Shown here: positions 1 through 9,900 of the stretch, one piece after another | Layout of the letters: every line of letters begins with the position of its first letter | Position numbering within the stretch: position 1 is the stretch's first letter | NCBI GenBank assembly: GCA_043798445.1 | Contig: JAZDOQ010000026.1 | Span: 1-50,903 of the forward strand | Direction: 5' to 3' | DNA length: 50,903 nt | From: CAIJMI01 sp043798445 | Lineage (GTDB): Bacteria > Patescibacteriota > Microgenomatia > UBA10105 > UBA927 | The notes under the pieces: model-generated | Seen by the model: the letters and a program-made list of their open reading frames with translations, nothing else | What the model was told of the DNA's origin: nothing | Databases searched by the model: none | Position numbers and translations under genes: made by a program

Positions 1-1
1 T

Positions 2-253
2 TATGTATATACATTGTTAAGTCAAAAAAATAACGATTTATATATCGGGTATAGCGAAGACCTAAAACGCAGATTTGCTCAACACAACAATGGAATGGTC
101 AAATCTACAAAAGGATACAGACCTTGGAAACTTGTTTATTATGAGGGATATATTGCCAAAAAAGATGCGACAGAAAGAGAAAAACAACTAAAAGATCACA
201 AAGCGAAGCAAGATTTAAAAAAACAAATTAAAAACAGCCTAATAAATATATAA
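2..253 (+). CDS. GIY-YIG nuclease-superfamily protein, 5' end outside window
   Basis: The reading frame is open from base 2, and its first residues (YVYTLL, then NNDLYIGYS) are the GIY and YIG halves of a GIY-YIG domain. The protein therefore starts before the window, and the TTG at 14 is not the start. The DLKRRFAQHNNG segment carries the Arg/His of the family active site. The C-terminus is Lys-rich (AKQDLKKQIKNS). The size (about 80-90 aa) fits the stand-alone UvrC/YhbQ-like single-domain proteins common in small bacterial genomes. They are presumed DNA-binding or nicking proteins, but their role is not established. The stop codon lies one base before tRNA-Leu. Confidence 0.85.
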   Translation, partial: YVYTLLSQKNNDLYIGYSEDLKRRFAQHNNGMVKSTKGYRPWKLVYYEGYIAKKDATEREKQLKDHKAKQDLKKQIKNSLINI

Positions 254-254
254 A

Positions 255-336
255 GCTCTCGTGGCGGAATTGGTATACGCGCAGGTTTTAGGAACCTGTT
301 CCGTAAGGATTAGAGGTTCAAGTCCTCTCGAGAGCA
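255..336 (+). tRNA. tRNA-Leu(TAG)
   Basis: The acceptor stem GCTCTCG pairs perfectly with CGAGAGC at 329-335. The anticodon loop TTTAGGA gives anticodon TAG, reading CUA and, by wobble, other CUN codons. The variable arm is long, as in class II tRNAs, and the T arm is AGAGG-TTCAAGT-CCTCT. The discriminator is A336. CCA is not encoded (CAA follows), so a CCA-adding enzyme is needed. The gene begins one base after the stop of the GIY-YIG gene, so the two are probably cotranscribed. Confidence 0.95.
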
Positions 337-369
337 CAAAAACTTTTTATATGATAAACTCATTTATAT

Positions 370-936
370 ATGAAGATAAAATCTCAAAAACAAACAAAAC
401 ATATCTTTTTTATAGGTATCGTAGTGCTTCTTAGCACAACTGTATTATTTACATTGCATCTAAGACGAGTATTCAATACGCCATATAATCCTACTTCCTC
501 TACGGCACCTCTGAAAACCAATGAGGTTCAAACTTCTACATATGACTCTCAAACAGCAAAACTACACTTTACCTTTAAAAATCACATGTATGTAAACGAA
601 GAAATTACTGACAAGGAAGGATGGAAAGAAGGTCGAATAGTTATTTCATTATTTCCAGGTGGAAATGAAGAAATAAGCCATATAACCATTGTATATGGTA
701 TTCCTGAGATTAATGGCAAAGGCGGTGCATGCTCACCAGATGGATATCAAACAAAAATTATTTTAGGCCAAGCTGCAAATGTTTGTGAAGGAACAAATTC
801 ACTTTTCGCTGGATACCCAAAACACCCAAAAGAAAAAATTGATTATGCAATTTTTATCGGAGGAAAAAATATAACAATTGAAGCGTATCAAGAATATAAA
901 GAAATTCTCTATTCAGGCATGCGATTTATCGAATAA
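370..936 (+). CDS. Unrecognised single-pass membrane or exported protein
   Basis: The 188-aa protein has a Lys-rich N-terminus followed by one hydrophobic helix (about residues 12-30), then an extracellular part with no motif I recognise. The exported part holds two Cys residues (in GGACSPDG and ANVCEGTN) that could form a disulfide. A TATGAT box at 350-355 lies 14 nt before the ATG and there is no Shine-Dalgarno sequence, so the transcript would have a very short leader. The -35 position falls inside the tRNA-Leu gene and is poor, so readthrough from the tRNA is also possible. No function is proposed. Confidence 0.75.
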   Translation: MKIKSQKQTKHIFFIGIVVLLSTTVLFTLHLRRVFNTPYNPTSSTAPLKTNEVQTSTYDSQTAKLHFTFKNHMYVNEEITDKEGWKEGRIVISLFPGGNEEISHITIVYGIPEINGKGGACSPDGYQTKIILGQAANVCEGTNSLFAGYPKHPKEKIDYAIFIGGKNITIEAYQEYKEILYSGMRFIE

Positions 937-952
937 GTTTGTTTCTCTCCTG

Positions 953-981
953 TTGACCCTATACAATATTCCCTGTAGCAT
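953..981 (+). promoter_or_regulatory. Promoter TTGACC-17-TAGCAT abutting the 988 start codon
   Basis: The -35 box is TTGACC at 953-958, the spacer is 17 bp, and the -10 box is TAGCAT at 976-981. Only 6 nt separate the -10 box from the ATG at 988, so transcription should begin at or next to the A of the start codon (leaderless). Confidence 0.65.
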
Positions 982-987
982 GAATCT

Positions 988-1797
988 ATGAGAGGAAAAA
1001 TCACTCTTCTTTGTATACTATTCACAGTTCTTTTTTTTCTGCAACCAAAACAGGTGGTCGCATCTTCTGACACGGCATATAAAGACTACCTCTATCAATT
1101 TGATGGGTACCGGACAAAACTCAACAACTTCAAAGTCGCACGGACTGAGTATCTCAAATACAAGACACTTCTTTCTGAAACAACAGCACTTGATACAGTC
1201 AAAGCTATGCTTGCCCAGCGTGATCAATTACTTCGTTCCTACCTCTTATTTTTAAATGAAAAGCTGAACGAAAACACTGGCCTGTCTTCATCAGACAAAA
1301 ATCTGTATCAAACACTCATTCAAAACGAAGTAAAATTCCTGGAGAGCCATGCACAACTCATTCCCTCTATCGGTTCACTGACAGATGCAACAAATGTGTC
1401 TAAACAACTCGAATCACATTATCTTGTTTTGGAAGTATCCACACGGCAAACTATTATTGCGCTCGGCCTCGGAGACCTCATGAAACTCAATAAACAATAT
1501 GACACATCATTTAGCTCCCTTCGTGATCTTGCAAAAACGAACGCTTCACAAACGACTCCACAAAAACAAAGTACGATTGACCGATGGATATTACAGATTA
1601 ACAACAAACAACAATTATTCCAACAGAAAACAGAACAGATCACGGTTGCTAATGGTCAAATCAAAGGCAACTCACAACAGGAAATGGATGCGTTATTTGT
1701 TGGGGTTCAAAAAAACCTTGCTGAAGCGAAACAATACTTAATAGAAGGATCGTCATATATGCAGGAACTCGTCAATTTATTACGATATCAAAACTAA
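988..1797 (+). CDS. Exported, mostly helical protein of unknown function
   Basis: The 269-aa protein has a signal peptide (positively charged start, hydrophobic core at about residues 5-20, cleavage probably after the VVAS segment near residue 26). The rest is Gln/Lys/Glu-rich with heptad-like hydrophobic spacing, suggesting long helices or a coiled coil. There are no Cys residues in the mature part and no enzymatic motif is visible. The gene has its own promoter and no Shine-Dalgarno sequence. It is followed one base later by the 1799 gene, so the two probably form one transcription unit; a joint extracytoplasmic role is inference from context only. Confidence 0.75.
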   Translation: MRGKITLLCILFTVLFFLQPKQVVASSDTAYKDYLYQFDGYRTKLNNFKVARTEYLKYKTLLSETTALDTVKAMLAQRDQLLRSYLLFLNEKLNENTGLSSSDKNLYQTLIQNEVKFLESHAQLIPSIGSLTDATNVSKQLESHYLVLEVSTRQTIIALGLGDLMKLNKQYDTSFSSLRDLAKTNASQTTPQKQSTIDRWILQINNKQQLFQQKTEQITVANGQIKGNSQQEMDALFVGVQKNLAEAKQYLIEGSSYMQELVNLLRYQN

Positions 1798-1798
1798 T

Positions 1799-2185
1799 AT
1801 GGAGGACACGATACCAACTACTATCGAATCTCAGCAAACGGCTGACCGGACTTTGGCCGAAATACCTGAAATTCCTGAAAAAAAATCACTTCTTGTTCCC
1901 ATACTCCTCGGAGTTGCTGTTCTCATCCTTGGAGCAATCTTTGGCATTCTTTTACGCGATGACCTTAAACGGCAAACACCTGATGTCATACAAACCAGTA
2001 GCCCCACGCCGACACCAACTATGTCAACTAATCAACCATTATCAGCTATAGCATCAACGAGCGCATTTTTGCAAACAGAAAGCGCGATTGCATCACTTTC
2101 GGCTGCTGCAAAAGTATTAAATGTAAGCGACACAACATTAAACCATCCCTCTCTTGATCTCCCCTTGGGCCTTGAAACAAAGTAA
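1799..2185 (+). CDS. Single-pass membrane protein with Pro/Thr-rich linker
   Basis: The 128-aa protein has a short acidic cytoplasmic N-terminus (about 30 residues), one strongly hydrophobic helix (about residues 31-50, SLLVPILLGVAVLILGAIFG) and an extracellular tail. The tail contains a TPTPT linker and an Ala/Ser-rich helical segment. It begins one nucleotide after the stop of the preceding exported protein, so the two are probably translated from the same mRNA. No family was recognised; an anchor or partner for the 988 product is a guess. Confidence 0.7.
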   Translation: MEDTIPTTIESQQTADRTLAEIPEIPEKKSLLVPILLGVAVLILGAIFGILLRDDLKRQTPDVIQTSSPTPTPTMSTNQPLSAIASTSAFLQTESAIASLSAAAKVLNVSDTTLNHPSLDLPLGLETK

Positions 2186-2192
2186 AAACATC

Positions 2193-2221
2193 TTTTCAAG
2201 AGGCGCGTTCTATGGTAAACT
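2193..2221 (+). promoter_or_regulatory. Putative promoter of trigger factor
   Basis: TTTTCA (2193-2198), a 17-bp spacer and TAAACT (2216-2221), followed by 7 nt to the ATG at 2229. The -35 box is moderate. The geometry matches the leaderless promoters elsewhere in the window. Confidence 0.45.
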
Positions 2222-2228
2222 GCTCCAC

Positions 2229-3086
2229 ATGAATACACAACTTAAACGTCTCGAAGACAAAACTATAGAACTTACCCTTTCCATTCCTTGGGAAGATATT
2301 CAAAAAATGTATAGCGTGGTCGTTGACGACTTTGTGAAAGAAACGGAAGTTCCAGGATTTCGAAAGGGCAAAGCTCCCCGAGCTGCAGTAGAGGAAAAAC
2401 TCGACAAAAACAAGGTGTATGAAGAAGTCATGCAACGGATGATTCCTAAGGTCTATTCAGATGCAGTTGAAAAGGAAAAAGTGCACCCAATCGTCATGCC
2501 AAAAATTACCCTGACGGAAGCCAAGGAGGGAAGTGCATGGACGATCCTTGCGATAACGTGTGAACGGCCAACAATAGAACTTGGCGACTACAAAAAAGCA
2601 GTCCAAAACATAAAGGCTACAAAAGAAAAGAAAATCTGGACACCGGGACAGGAACCGGCAAAAGAAGATGATGCAAAAGAAAAAAAACTTTCACTTGATG
2701 AACTTCTAAGTGCAATTTATGGTGCGGTAAAAACAACACTTCCAACAATTCTCGTTGACCAGGAAGTAAATCGTCTTTTGTCAGACCTGGTTGATCAAAC
2801 AAAAAAGCTTGGACTCACCGTCGAGCAATATCTGACATCAACCAATAGAACTGCTGACAGCATCCGTCATGAATATGAAGAACAGGCCAAACGAACATTA
2901 ACCCTGGAATTCGCCCTTGAGGAAATTGCAGATAAAGAAGGCGTGCTCGTTTCTGATGACGAAATTGAGACCGTTATCAAAACAGCAAAATCAGAAGAAG
3001 AAAAAAAATCACTCGAAAAACAACGCTACTATTTAGCAACGATTTTGCGGAGACAAAAAACAATCGACATGCTCGCAAATAGCTAA
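2229..3086 (+). CDS. tig: Trigger factor lacking the PPIase domain
   Basis: This is the ribosome-bound chaperone that meets nascent chains at the exit tunnel. Residues 43-50 read GFRKGKAP, the signature of the ribosome-docking loop. After the N-terminal domain (about 1-115) comes a charged Lys/Glu linker and then directly the helical substrate-binding C-terminal domain (LSLDELLSAIYGAV onward). The FKBP-type prolyl isomerase domain of full-length trigger factor (about 430 aa) is absent from this 285-aa version. The ATG at 2229 was chosen because the protein aligns with family N-termini there; the in-frame upstream codons overlap the previous gene. The isomerase domain is dispensable for chaperone activity in studied relatives. 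Confidence 0.88.
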   Translation: MNTQLKRLEDKTIELTLSIPWEDIQKMYSVVVDDFVKETEVPGFRKGKAPRAAVEEKLDKNKVYEEVMQRMIPKVYSDAVEKEKVHPIVMPKITLTEAKEGSAWTILAITCERPTIELGDYKKAVQNIKATKEKKIWTPGQEPAKEDDAKEKKLSLDELLSAIYGAVKTTLPTILVDQEVNRLLSDLVDQTKKLGLTVEQYLTSTNRTADSIRHEYEEQAKRTLTLEFALEEIADKEGVLVSDDEIETVIKTAKSEEEKKSLEKQRYYLATILRRQKTIDMLANS

Positions 3087-3122
3087 GTGTTAGTCCGCTA
3101 CTATTCTCATCTATGATGTATA

Positions 3123-3150
3123 TGGACTCTGCCCAAATTTGATGTATACT
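3123..3150 (+). promoter_or_regulatory. Putative promoter TGGACT-16-TATACT
   Basis: The -10 box TATACT (3145-3150) lies 11 nt before the ATG at 3162, with TGGACT at 3123-3128 as a moderate -35 box. No Shine-Dalgarno sequence is present. Confidence 0.45.
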
Positions 3151-3161
3151 ATGGGCGTAAT

Positions 3162-3764
3162 ATGAATCAAGGACAATCTAAACCAAATATCAAAAAAACA
3201 AATCCATATATTGTGGGAGATAACGTGTTGGAAACGGTTCGGAGTCTTGGTGGAACTGTTGGAAAAACAATACAACAAGATGTAATCAATAAAATTCCGG
3301 AGGATATGCTGCGGGATATATTCGGTACTGGACAACGATCGGGTGAACTGCACACCAATGAATCTGTCAATTTCAATAACGAAAAGGTTCAACCGGCACC
3401 AATTCGAACAAGCGAACTCTTGCAACCGATGATTCAAAAAGATCTTTCCGAAACAAAACAAAAACTGGATGCAATCCGGCAAGAATTACAGGCACTCGCA
3501 AAATCTATACATGGTCTGCAACAGGAAGTGCAAACAGCAGTCATGGAAATGCCTGTTAATCCAGGTGTTTACCATATAAACTTCTTTGAACAATTACGCC
3601 AGATGATTTTATCTATTCGCGAACGCGTCGATGATAGCCGTGTATGGCTTCAAGCAGTAAACACAAAATCAAAGAAACGACGTGGATATTGGGGAATGTA
3701 TAAAAAACACGGTACGTCTTTTGGTCTTTCAAGTGAACGGAATATCGCCACTCAAGCAGGCTAA
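3162..3764 (+). CDS. Unrecognised soluble protein with central coiled coil
   Basis: The 200-aa protein has no signal peptide or membrane segment. A central region (about residues 85-130, LLQPMIQKDLSETKQKLDA onward) is rich in Gln/Glu/Lys with heptad spacing and is probably a coiled coil. A better ordered part follows (NPGVYHINFFEQLRQMI), then a basic, aromatic C-terminus (KKRRGYWGMYKKHG). Its compact size and location next to a tRNA suggest a lineage-specific conserved protein, possibly one of the CPR-restricted DUF families; I cannot confirm which. No function is assigned. Confidence 0.7.
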   Translation: MNQGQSKPNIKKTNPYIVGDNVLETVRSLGGTVGKTIQQDVINKIPEDMLRDIFGTGQRSGELHTNESVNFNNEKVQPAPIRTSELLQPMIQKDLSETKQKLDAIRQELQALAKSIHGLQQEVQTAVMEMPVNPGVYHINFFEQLRQMILSIRERVDDSRVWLQAVNTKSKKRRGYWGMYKKHGTSFGLSSERNIATQAG

Positions 3765-3772
3765 CTATCATA

Positions 3773-3778
3773 TATAAT
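3773..3778 (+). promoter_or_regulatory. -10 box of tRNA-Val
   Basis: A perfect TATAAT ends 9 nt before the first base of tRNA-Val, placing the transcription start about 3 nt upstream of the mature tRNA. No good -35 box is visible at the right distance. Confidence 0.5.
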
Positions 3779-3787
3779 AGAAGCTGG

Positions 3788-3861
3788 GGGCTTATAGCTC
3801 AGCTGGTTAGAGCGTACGATTCACATTCGTAAGGTCCCTGGTTCGAATCCAGGTAAGCCCA
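3788..3861 (+). tRNA. tRNA-Val(CAC)
   Basis: The acceptor GGGCTTA pairs perfectly with TAAGCCC (3854-3860). The D arm is GCTC...GAGC, the anticodon stem TACGA/TCGTA encloses loop TTCACAT (anticodon CAC, reading GUG), and the T arm is CCTGG-TTCGAAT-CCAGG. The discriminator is A3861 and CCA is not encoded. Confidence 0.95.
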
Positions 3862-3868
3862 CAGATGC

Positions 3869-3897
3869 TTGACAATATATGCTATAGGATGTATAAA
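3869..3897 (+). promoter_or_regulatory. Consensus promoter of the giant surface-protein gene
   Basis: TTGACA at 3869-3874, a 17-bp spacer and TATAAA at 3892-3897, starting 7 nt after tRNA-Val. The predicted start near 3904 lies downstream of the in-frame ATG at 3865 and about 27 nt upstream of a GTG at 3931, which decides the start codon. It is the closest match to the sigma70 consensus in the window. Confidence 0.75.
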
Positions 3898-3930
3898 TCA
3901 AGGCAGTACCTGCAGTCTGTATTAATCATT

Positions 3931-6900
3931 GTGAAAAAACGGCGTTTATTGTTTCAGAAAACCGTCTCACTTATTACAGGATTTCTCCTGGTGTTCCAAT
4001 CGTTGACACCAGGTTTTTTTATTGCTTCACAAGTCGCAGCCCAAGACGCAACAGTAACAGAAACGCCAACACCTACTCCGGTAATAACACCAGAACCAAC
4101 ACAAATTGTTGAACCTACTCAAACACCAACACCTGCTATTGAACCAACACAAGAGATAACTCCAACACCTACCGAAGAAGTAACACCTACAATCGAACCG
4201 ACAACACCAACACCTGAAAACACACCTAGTGATCCTCCAAAAGAGACAGGTCCTCCAGCTGATGATAAAAAAGGAGAAATTCTCGATGGTGTATCAACCG
4301 AATCTCCAACACCAGTTCCCACGATTACCCCCATTCAACCTGAAACAGGGGAGATTCAAGCAACTATTCTTAAAAACATCGCAGCTCCAACACTTGATCT
4401 TGATGGAGTAAACCCAGATGGAAGTGCACAACTCTCAACGGATAAAGCAGATTATGCTCCAACAGATACAGCAATCATCACAGGAACAGATTTTACACCA
4501 GGTAGAACCTTTCAATTAATAATTAGCTCGCAAGACGAACCAGCTACTTCCATCACTGCTGATGTAACCGCGGATGAAAAGGGGAACTTTATTTACGCTT
4601 ACCAACTCGACGGCAACTATAGACCTAATTACTCCGTCACTATCAAATCCGGAGAAACTGTGGTTGCTAGTACAACATTTACAGATACCAGTTATTCAGT
4701 TGAAAGTTATAGCGATAATACCTATCTCACAGTCAAGAATGATTTTCTCCCGGGTGAAACTGTTTATGGAAAAGGGGCTATACTTGGTGGTAGTAGCGCT
4801 AATATAAGATTGGTTTTTAAAAATCCAAGTAATATCGTCGTAAAAACTTGTTCTTCAATTAATAGTACTATTACCACTTGCGAATATAGTTTACCATCAG
4901 ATGCCCCTTATGGAAAATGGGGTATTGAAATACAAAAAGATGAAGTGAAAAAAGACACAGATCATTTTAATGTTACTTTGAATTGGCCAACAAGTTGGAC
5001 TACTCCAAATAGCTGTGTTACTGACCCAACAGGTGAACCAGGAGTAAGTCCAGATGAAGTGGATTTAACCGGCAATAGCTCAAATCCAGCGGTTGGGTTT
5101 TATTCTGATTCTAACTATCAATACTTTAGAGAACGGGTTGATGGGAATCCAGGATCATCAAATGATTTGCATGAATATTCTTGGGTGGTTTTATTTCAAA
5201 CAACTAGCCCAAAATACCAATATTTAGCCTCTGTAACAGGTAAAAATACAACAGAGTTAGGAGGAAAAAATAAAGTCTCATTGTGGTTAAACGATCCAGC
5301 AACCGCATCTATTGATTTTAACCCTTTATTTGGAGATACCGCTGACAGTGTTTTATGGTCTGGGGCATCCAACATTTATTCCAGAGTAGTTAACGCCGGA
5401 AGCGGAATATATTACATAGATTGGGCTATCCCTTTAACCGAATTAACCTCAAGAGGCATATCCTCATCGACCACAAAATTTTTTGCTACATCATCTAACG
5501 CCAATAATTACAACAAAGATCACCTCAAATGCTATGAGACGATGTCAGATATCTCAATTATAAAAAGTGACAATCCCGATCCAGTGACAAGCGGAGGTAC
5601 ACTAACGTATACGTTGTCAATTCACAACGCTGGACCTGATACCGCTTCAGGCGTTGTGGTTAGCGATACTCTTCCAGTTGGTTATTCTGTTACATCAGTG
5701 ACTCCCAGCCAAGGCACTTGTTCTGATATAACTGGTTCTTCAATTCAGTGTGAACTCGGTTCAATGGTAAACGGAGCTGATGCAACAATGACGATAGTCG
5801 GCACAATGACAGGATCGGGAACAGTAACAAATACCGCTTCTGTTACGTTAGATACAACAGTAAGTATTGATACTAATCAATCAAATAATAATGACTCCGA
5901 AGACACAACTATTAATCCAGCTGCTGTGTGTGGCGATGGATTGGTAAATCAAACGTCTGAGCAATGTGATGATGGAGCACAAAATGGATTTGCATGTACG
6001 CCTGCCTATGGGATCGGAGGTCAACCAGATTCATGTAATTACTGTAGTGACACGTGTCAAACAGTGACGGTAACGGATGGATATTGCGGTGATAGCCTCA
6101 TCAATGGACCAGAAGAATGTGACGGTACAAACGGAGTTAGCGAACATTATCAATGTACTGATTTGTGTCTCTTAGAATACATTCCTTATTGCGGTGACAA
6201 CACTATTGATACAAATAATGGAGAGCAATGTGACGATGGAAATACATCAGACGGTGACGGTTGCAATGCGACGTGTCAACAGGAAGGAAAAATTATTATC
6301 GAAAAACAAACATTACCGGATGGTTCTCCACAAACTTTTGCATTTACCCCAAACTATGGAACTGGATTTACCTTAATGGATGGACAAACCAATATGTCAA
6401 GTTGGCTTGCATCAGGAACATATAGTGTCAGTGAAACAGTTCCGACCGGATGGGATCTCACTAGTATTTCATGTAATGATGCCAATAGTGGCACCAGCGC
6501 GTTTGCAGGAAATACAGCAACCATCATTATTGACTCAGGAGAAACGGTTACCTGTACGTTTACCAATACACAAAGAGGCGCAATTTCCGGCCATAAATAC
6601 AATGATCTTAACGGGAACGGCGGACATGATTCCGACGAACCCGGACTTCCAGAATGGACGATATTTATTGACGGAAATGATAATCAAGCAATAGACAGTG
6701 GAGAAACGTCAACACCAACAGACTCAAGCGGGGTATATACTTTCGCAAATCTTGTTCCGGGCGACTATTCCGTCTGTGAAGTGCAACAAACCGATTGGAC
6801 GAAAACTGCACCGGCAAGTTGCCATACGGTAACGGTCATTGCAGGTCAGGACAGCGCAAACTATAACTTCTTCAACTTTCAGTGCGCCACTATTGGCGGA

Positions 6901-9900
6901 TTAAAATGGGAAGATAGCAACGGCGACAGAGTGAAGGATACCGGGGAACCCATCAAATCCGGCTGGACGATTAATCTGGACGGTCCAGAAGATAGTTCGA
7001 CAACTACCAACGCCGACGGAAACTATTCGTTTAAAGTCTGTAAAGCAGGAAATTATACGCTAACAGAGACGTTCCCAAATAGTGATTGGTATCAGACCTC
7101 TCCCGGGGGCGCTTCACCAAATCATCAAGTGGATGTAACCAGCGGCGGGGAGTATACAGGGAATGATTTTGGGAATGCGCGCTATGCAAAAATTTCAGGA
7201 TTTAAATACAGAGATAATGATGGTGACGGAGTCTTGGATGCCGATGATTTAGGCGACACATTAGCTGGTTGGACGTTTGATTTGTACGATGGAGCAACTA
7301 ATTTAATAATAGATACATTTGAAACAATTACAGGCGGTTATTACGAATTTACAGGACTTTTGGTTAATAAAACATACTATGTCTTAGAACAATTACTTCC
7401 GGGCTGGACACAGACGTATGGCCCAACGCCAACCCCAACACCGTTCGCTGTCCAAAGCGGGGAAAATAAACAAGTAGACTTTGCCAATTTCGAACTCGGC
7501 AAAATTACTGTATGTAAATACAACGACCTAACAGGTAATGGTCAATATGATTCCGCTGACGATCAGCCGTTAACAAATATTGACATCACACTCTCTCAGG
7601 CAACTAATCCTATTGATACAAAATCAACCGGAGAGAACGGTTGTGTTACGTTTGATGGATTATCAGCGGGAACGTATCGGGTGGAGGAAGATTATACCGA
7701 TCCGGACCTCGACGGATATTACTCAACCAACGGAATTACCCATCATGATGTTAACGTCAGTTCCGGAACAGATGAAACTAAAATATTTCTTAATGCGTTA
7801 TATCGGACAATATCCGGAACCAAATACAATGATCTCAATGGCAACGGCTCGAGAGATCCTGATGAACTGGGGTTAGAGAATTGGACGATTTTCATTGACT
7901 ATAACAACAACGGAATTCTTGAGGGTGGAGAACCGTCTACTATCACTGACGCCGATGGCAACTATGAATTTAGCAATTTAACAGCTGATTCGTACACAAT
8001 TGCTGAAGACCTTATGCCTGGTTGGGGTCAAACTCAACCGACCGCCGGTCATTACGACATTGATGTCCATACACAAGTCACGTCAACCAGAAATGATTTC
8101 GGCAACCAAATGCGCGGTAGCATTACTATCCGCAAAGATGCCGTACCGGACCGGGCACAAAACTTTAGATTTATCAGCAGCCAACTAGGCAATTTTTTAC
8201 TGGACGACGATAACAATCCGACTCTTTCTAATGAAAAGGTCTTTACCGATTTGGGCAGTAATAGTTACACGATTACCGAAGCCGAAGTTAGCGACTGGCG
8301 TTTAACGAACTTGAGCTGTGACGGTGACGACAATGCTCAAATTGATCAAAACAACCGTACCGTTACGATTAATCTGGATCAACCAGGAGAAAACATTATT
8401 TGTACTTTTGAAAATACCCAAAACGGTTCTATTCAGGGCCGAAAATATGAAGACGTCAACGGTGACGGCAATTGGGATAGCGGCGAATCATACCTTAATA
8501 ATTGGAGAATTCATCTCTTTGATACAGCTTGGAATCAGTTAGGTGAGATGACCACCGGCGATACCGGTATAACCGGCCAGTACAAATTTACCAATCTTGA
8601 ACCAAATACCTACTATGTCTGTGAAGACATGGAAACCAGCTGGGCACAAACACAACCGAATTCAGGCGAAACGAGAAACGATACTTATTGTCACGAGGTA
8701 ACGGTAAATGCCGGACAAAATGTCTCCGGTAAACACTTTGGCAACTTTAAATTAGGCGTGATTCAAAGTAGAAAATATGAAGATTTAAACAATGACAGCA
8801 CTATAGACACCGGTGAGCCGTATCTTGATGGTTGGACAATTAGGTTGTACAAACAAGGGGATGGCTGGCAATTAGCTGATAGCAAAGTTACCGGACACAC
8901 GGGGACACTTGGTCAATACCGATTCGAGAATTTAAACAAGGGCACGTATTATCTTTGTGAAGTTTTACAGTCTGGTTGGGCGCAGTCTGACCCGGATTCA
9001 AGTGAAGGATTTGCCAATCTGTCAGGACAAAACGATGAAGCATCCCGCTGTCGAAGAGTAATCATCAACCAATCCGGTCAAGAAAGCATTGGCGAAAGAC
9101 ACTTCGGTAATTTTGAACTCGGCAAAGTCCAGGGAAAGAAGTTTGAAGATGTTGACGGTGACGAAGCGCCTCATGAGTCCGGAGAAGCATTTCTTAATGG
9201 CTGGACGATGAGACTCTACAACAATTGGGAGGAACCGATTGAAGTAACAACGACTAATACTGATGTGTTGGGACAATACAGATTTTCAAATCTTTTACCG
9301 GGAACGTATCAAGTCTGTGAAGTGTTGCATCCTGGGTGGACCCAAACGTGGCCGCGCGTAGGAGATGTTCCGATTGCTGACAACGGAACCGCACATTCCG
9401 AGTACGGCACCGCAATAACAAATCTTTCACTAGCAACGGATGAAGCCCCTGTTTGTTGGCAGACAGTCATTGATCATTCCGGAGAATTTAATTATCTTTT
9501 ACGATTCGGCAACACCCAATACGGAACAGTCAATGTTACAAAGTTTGATGATGAGGATGGCGATGGAGAAAAGGATGAAAATGAACCATATCTATCAGGT
9601 TGGGAGATGACGTTATCTGATTATGGTGTGTCCACGACAAGTGCAGACGGGGTTGCTCAATTTTCTAATGTTTTAGCGGGTAATTATGTTGTCGGAGAAA
9701 ACATGCAGCCACTCTGGAAACAAACACATATCTCATGCACTACAGCCCAACCAACTCCGACCCCAACGCCAAATCAGGAACTAACCTTATTACCAATTGA
9801 AAAGGTAAATGCTGTTGATACCAGACCAGACAATGAAATTACAGTTAATCCTGGAGAAACGGTTAATTGTCTGATCGGCAATCATTATTCACCTCCGACT

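Noticed and set aside
4060..4230. Short tandem repeat encoding TPTP segments
   Set aside because: A normal Thr/Pro linker of a surface protein, imperfect at DNA level; included in the gene description, not as a separate repeat.
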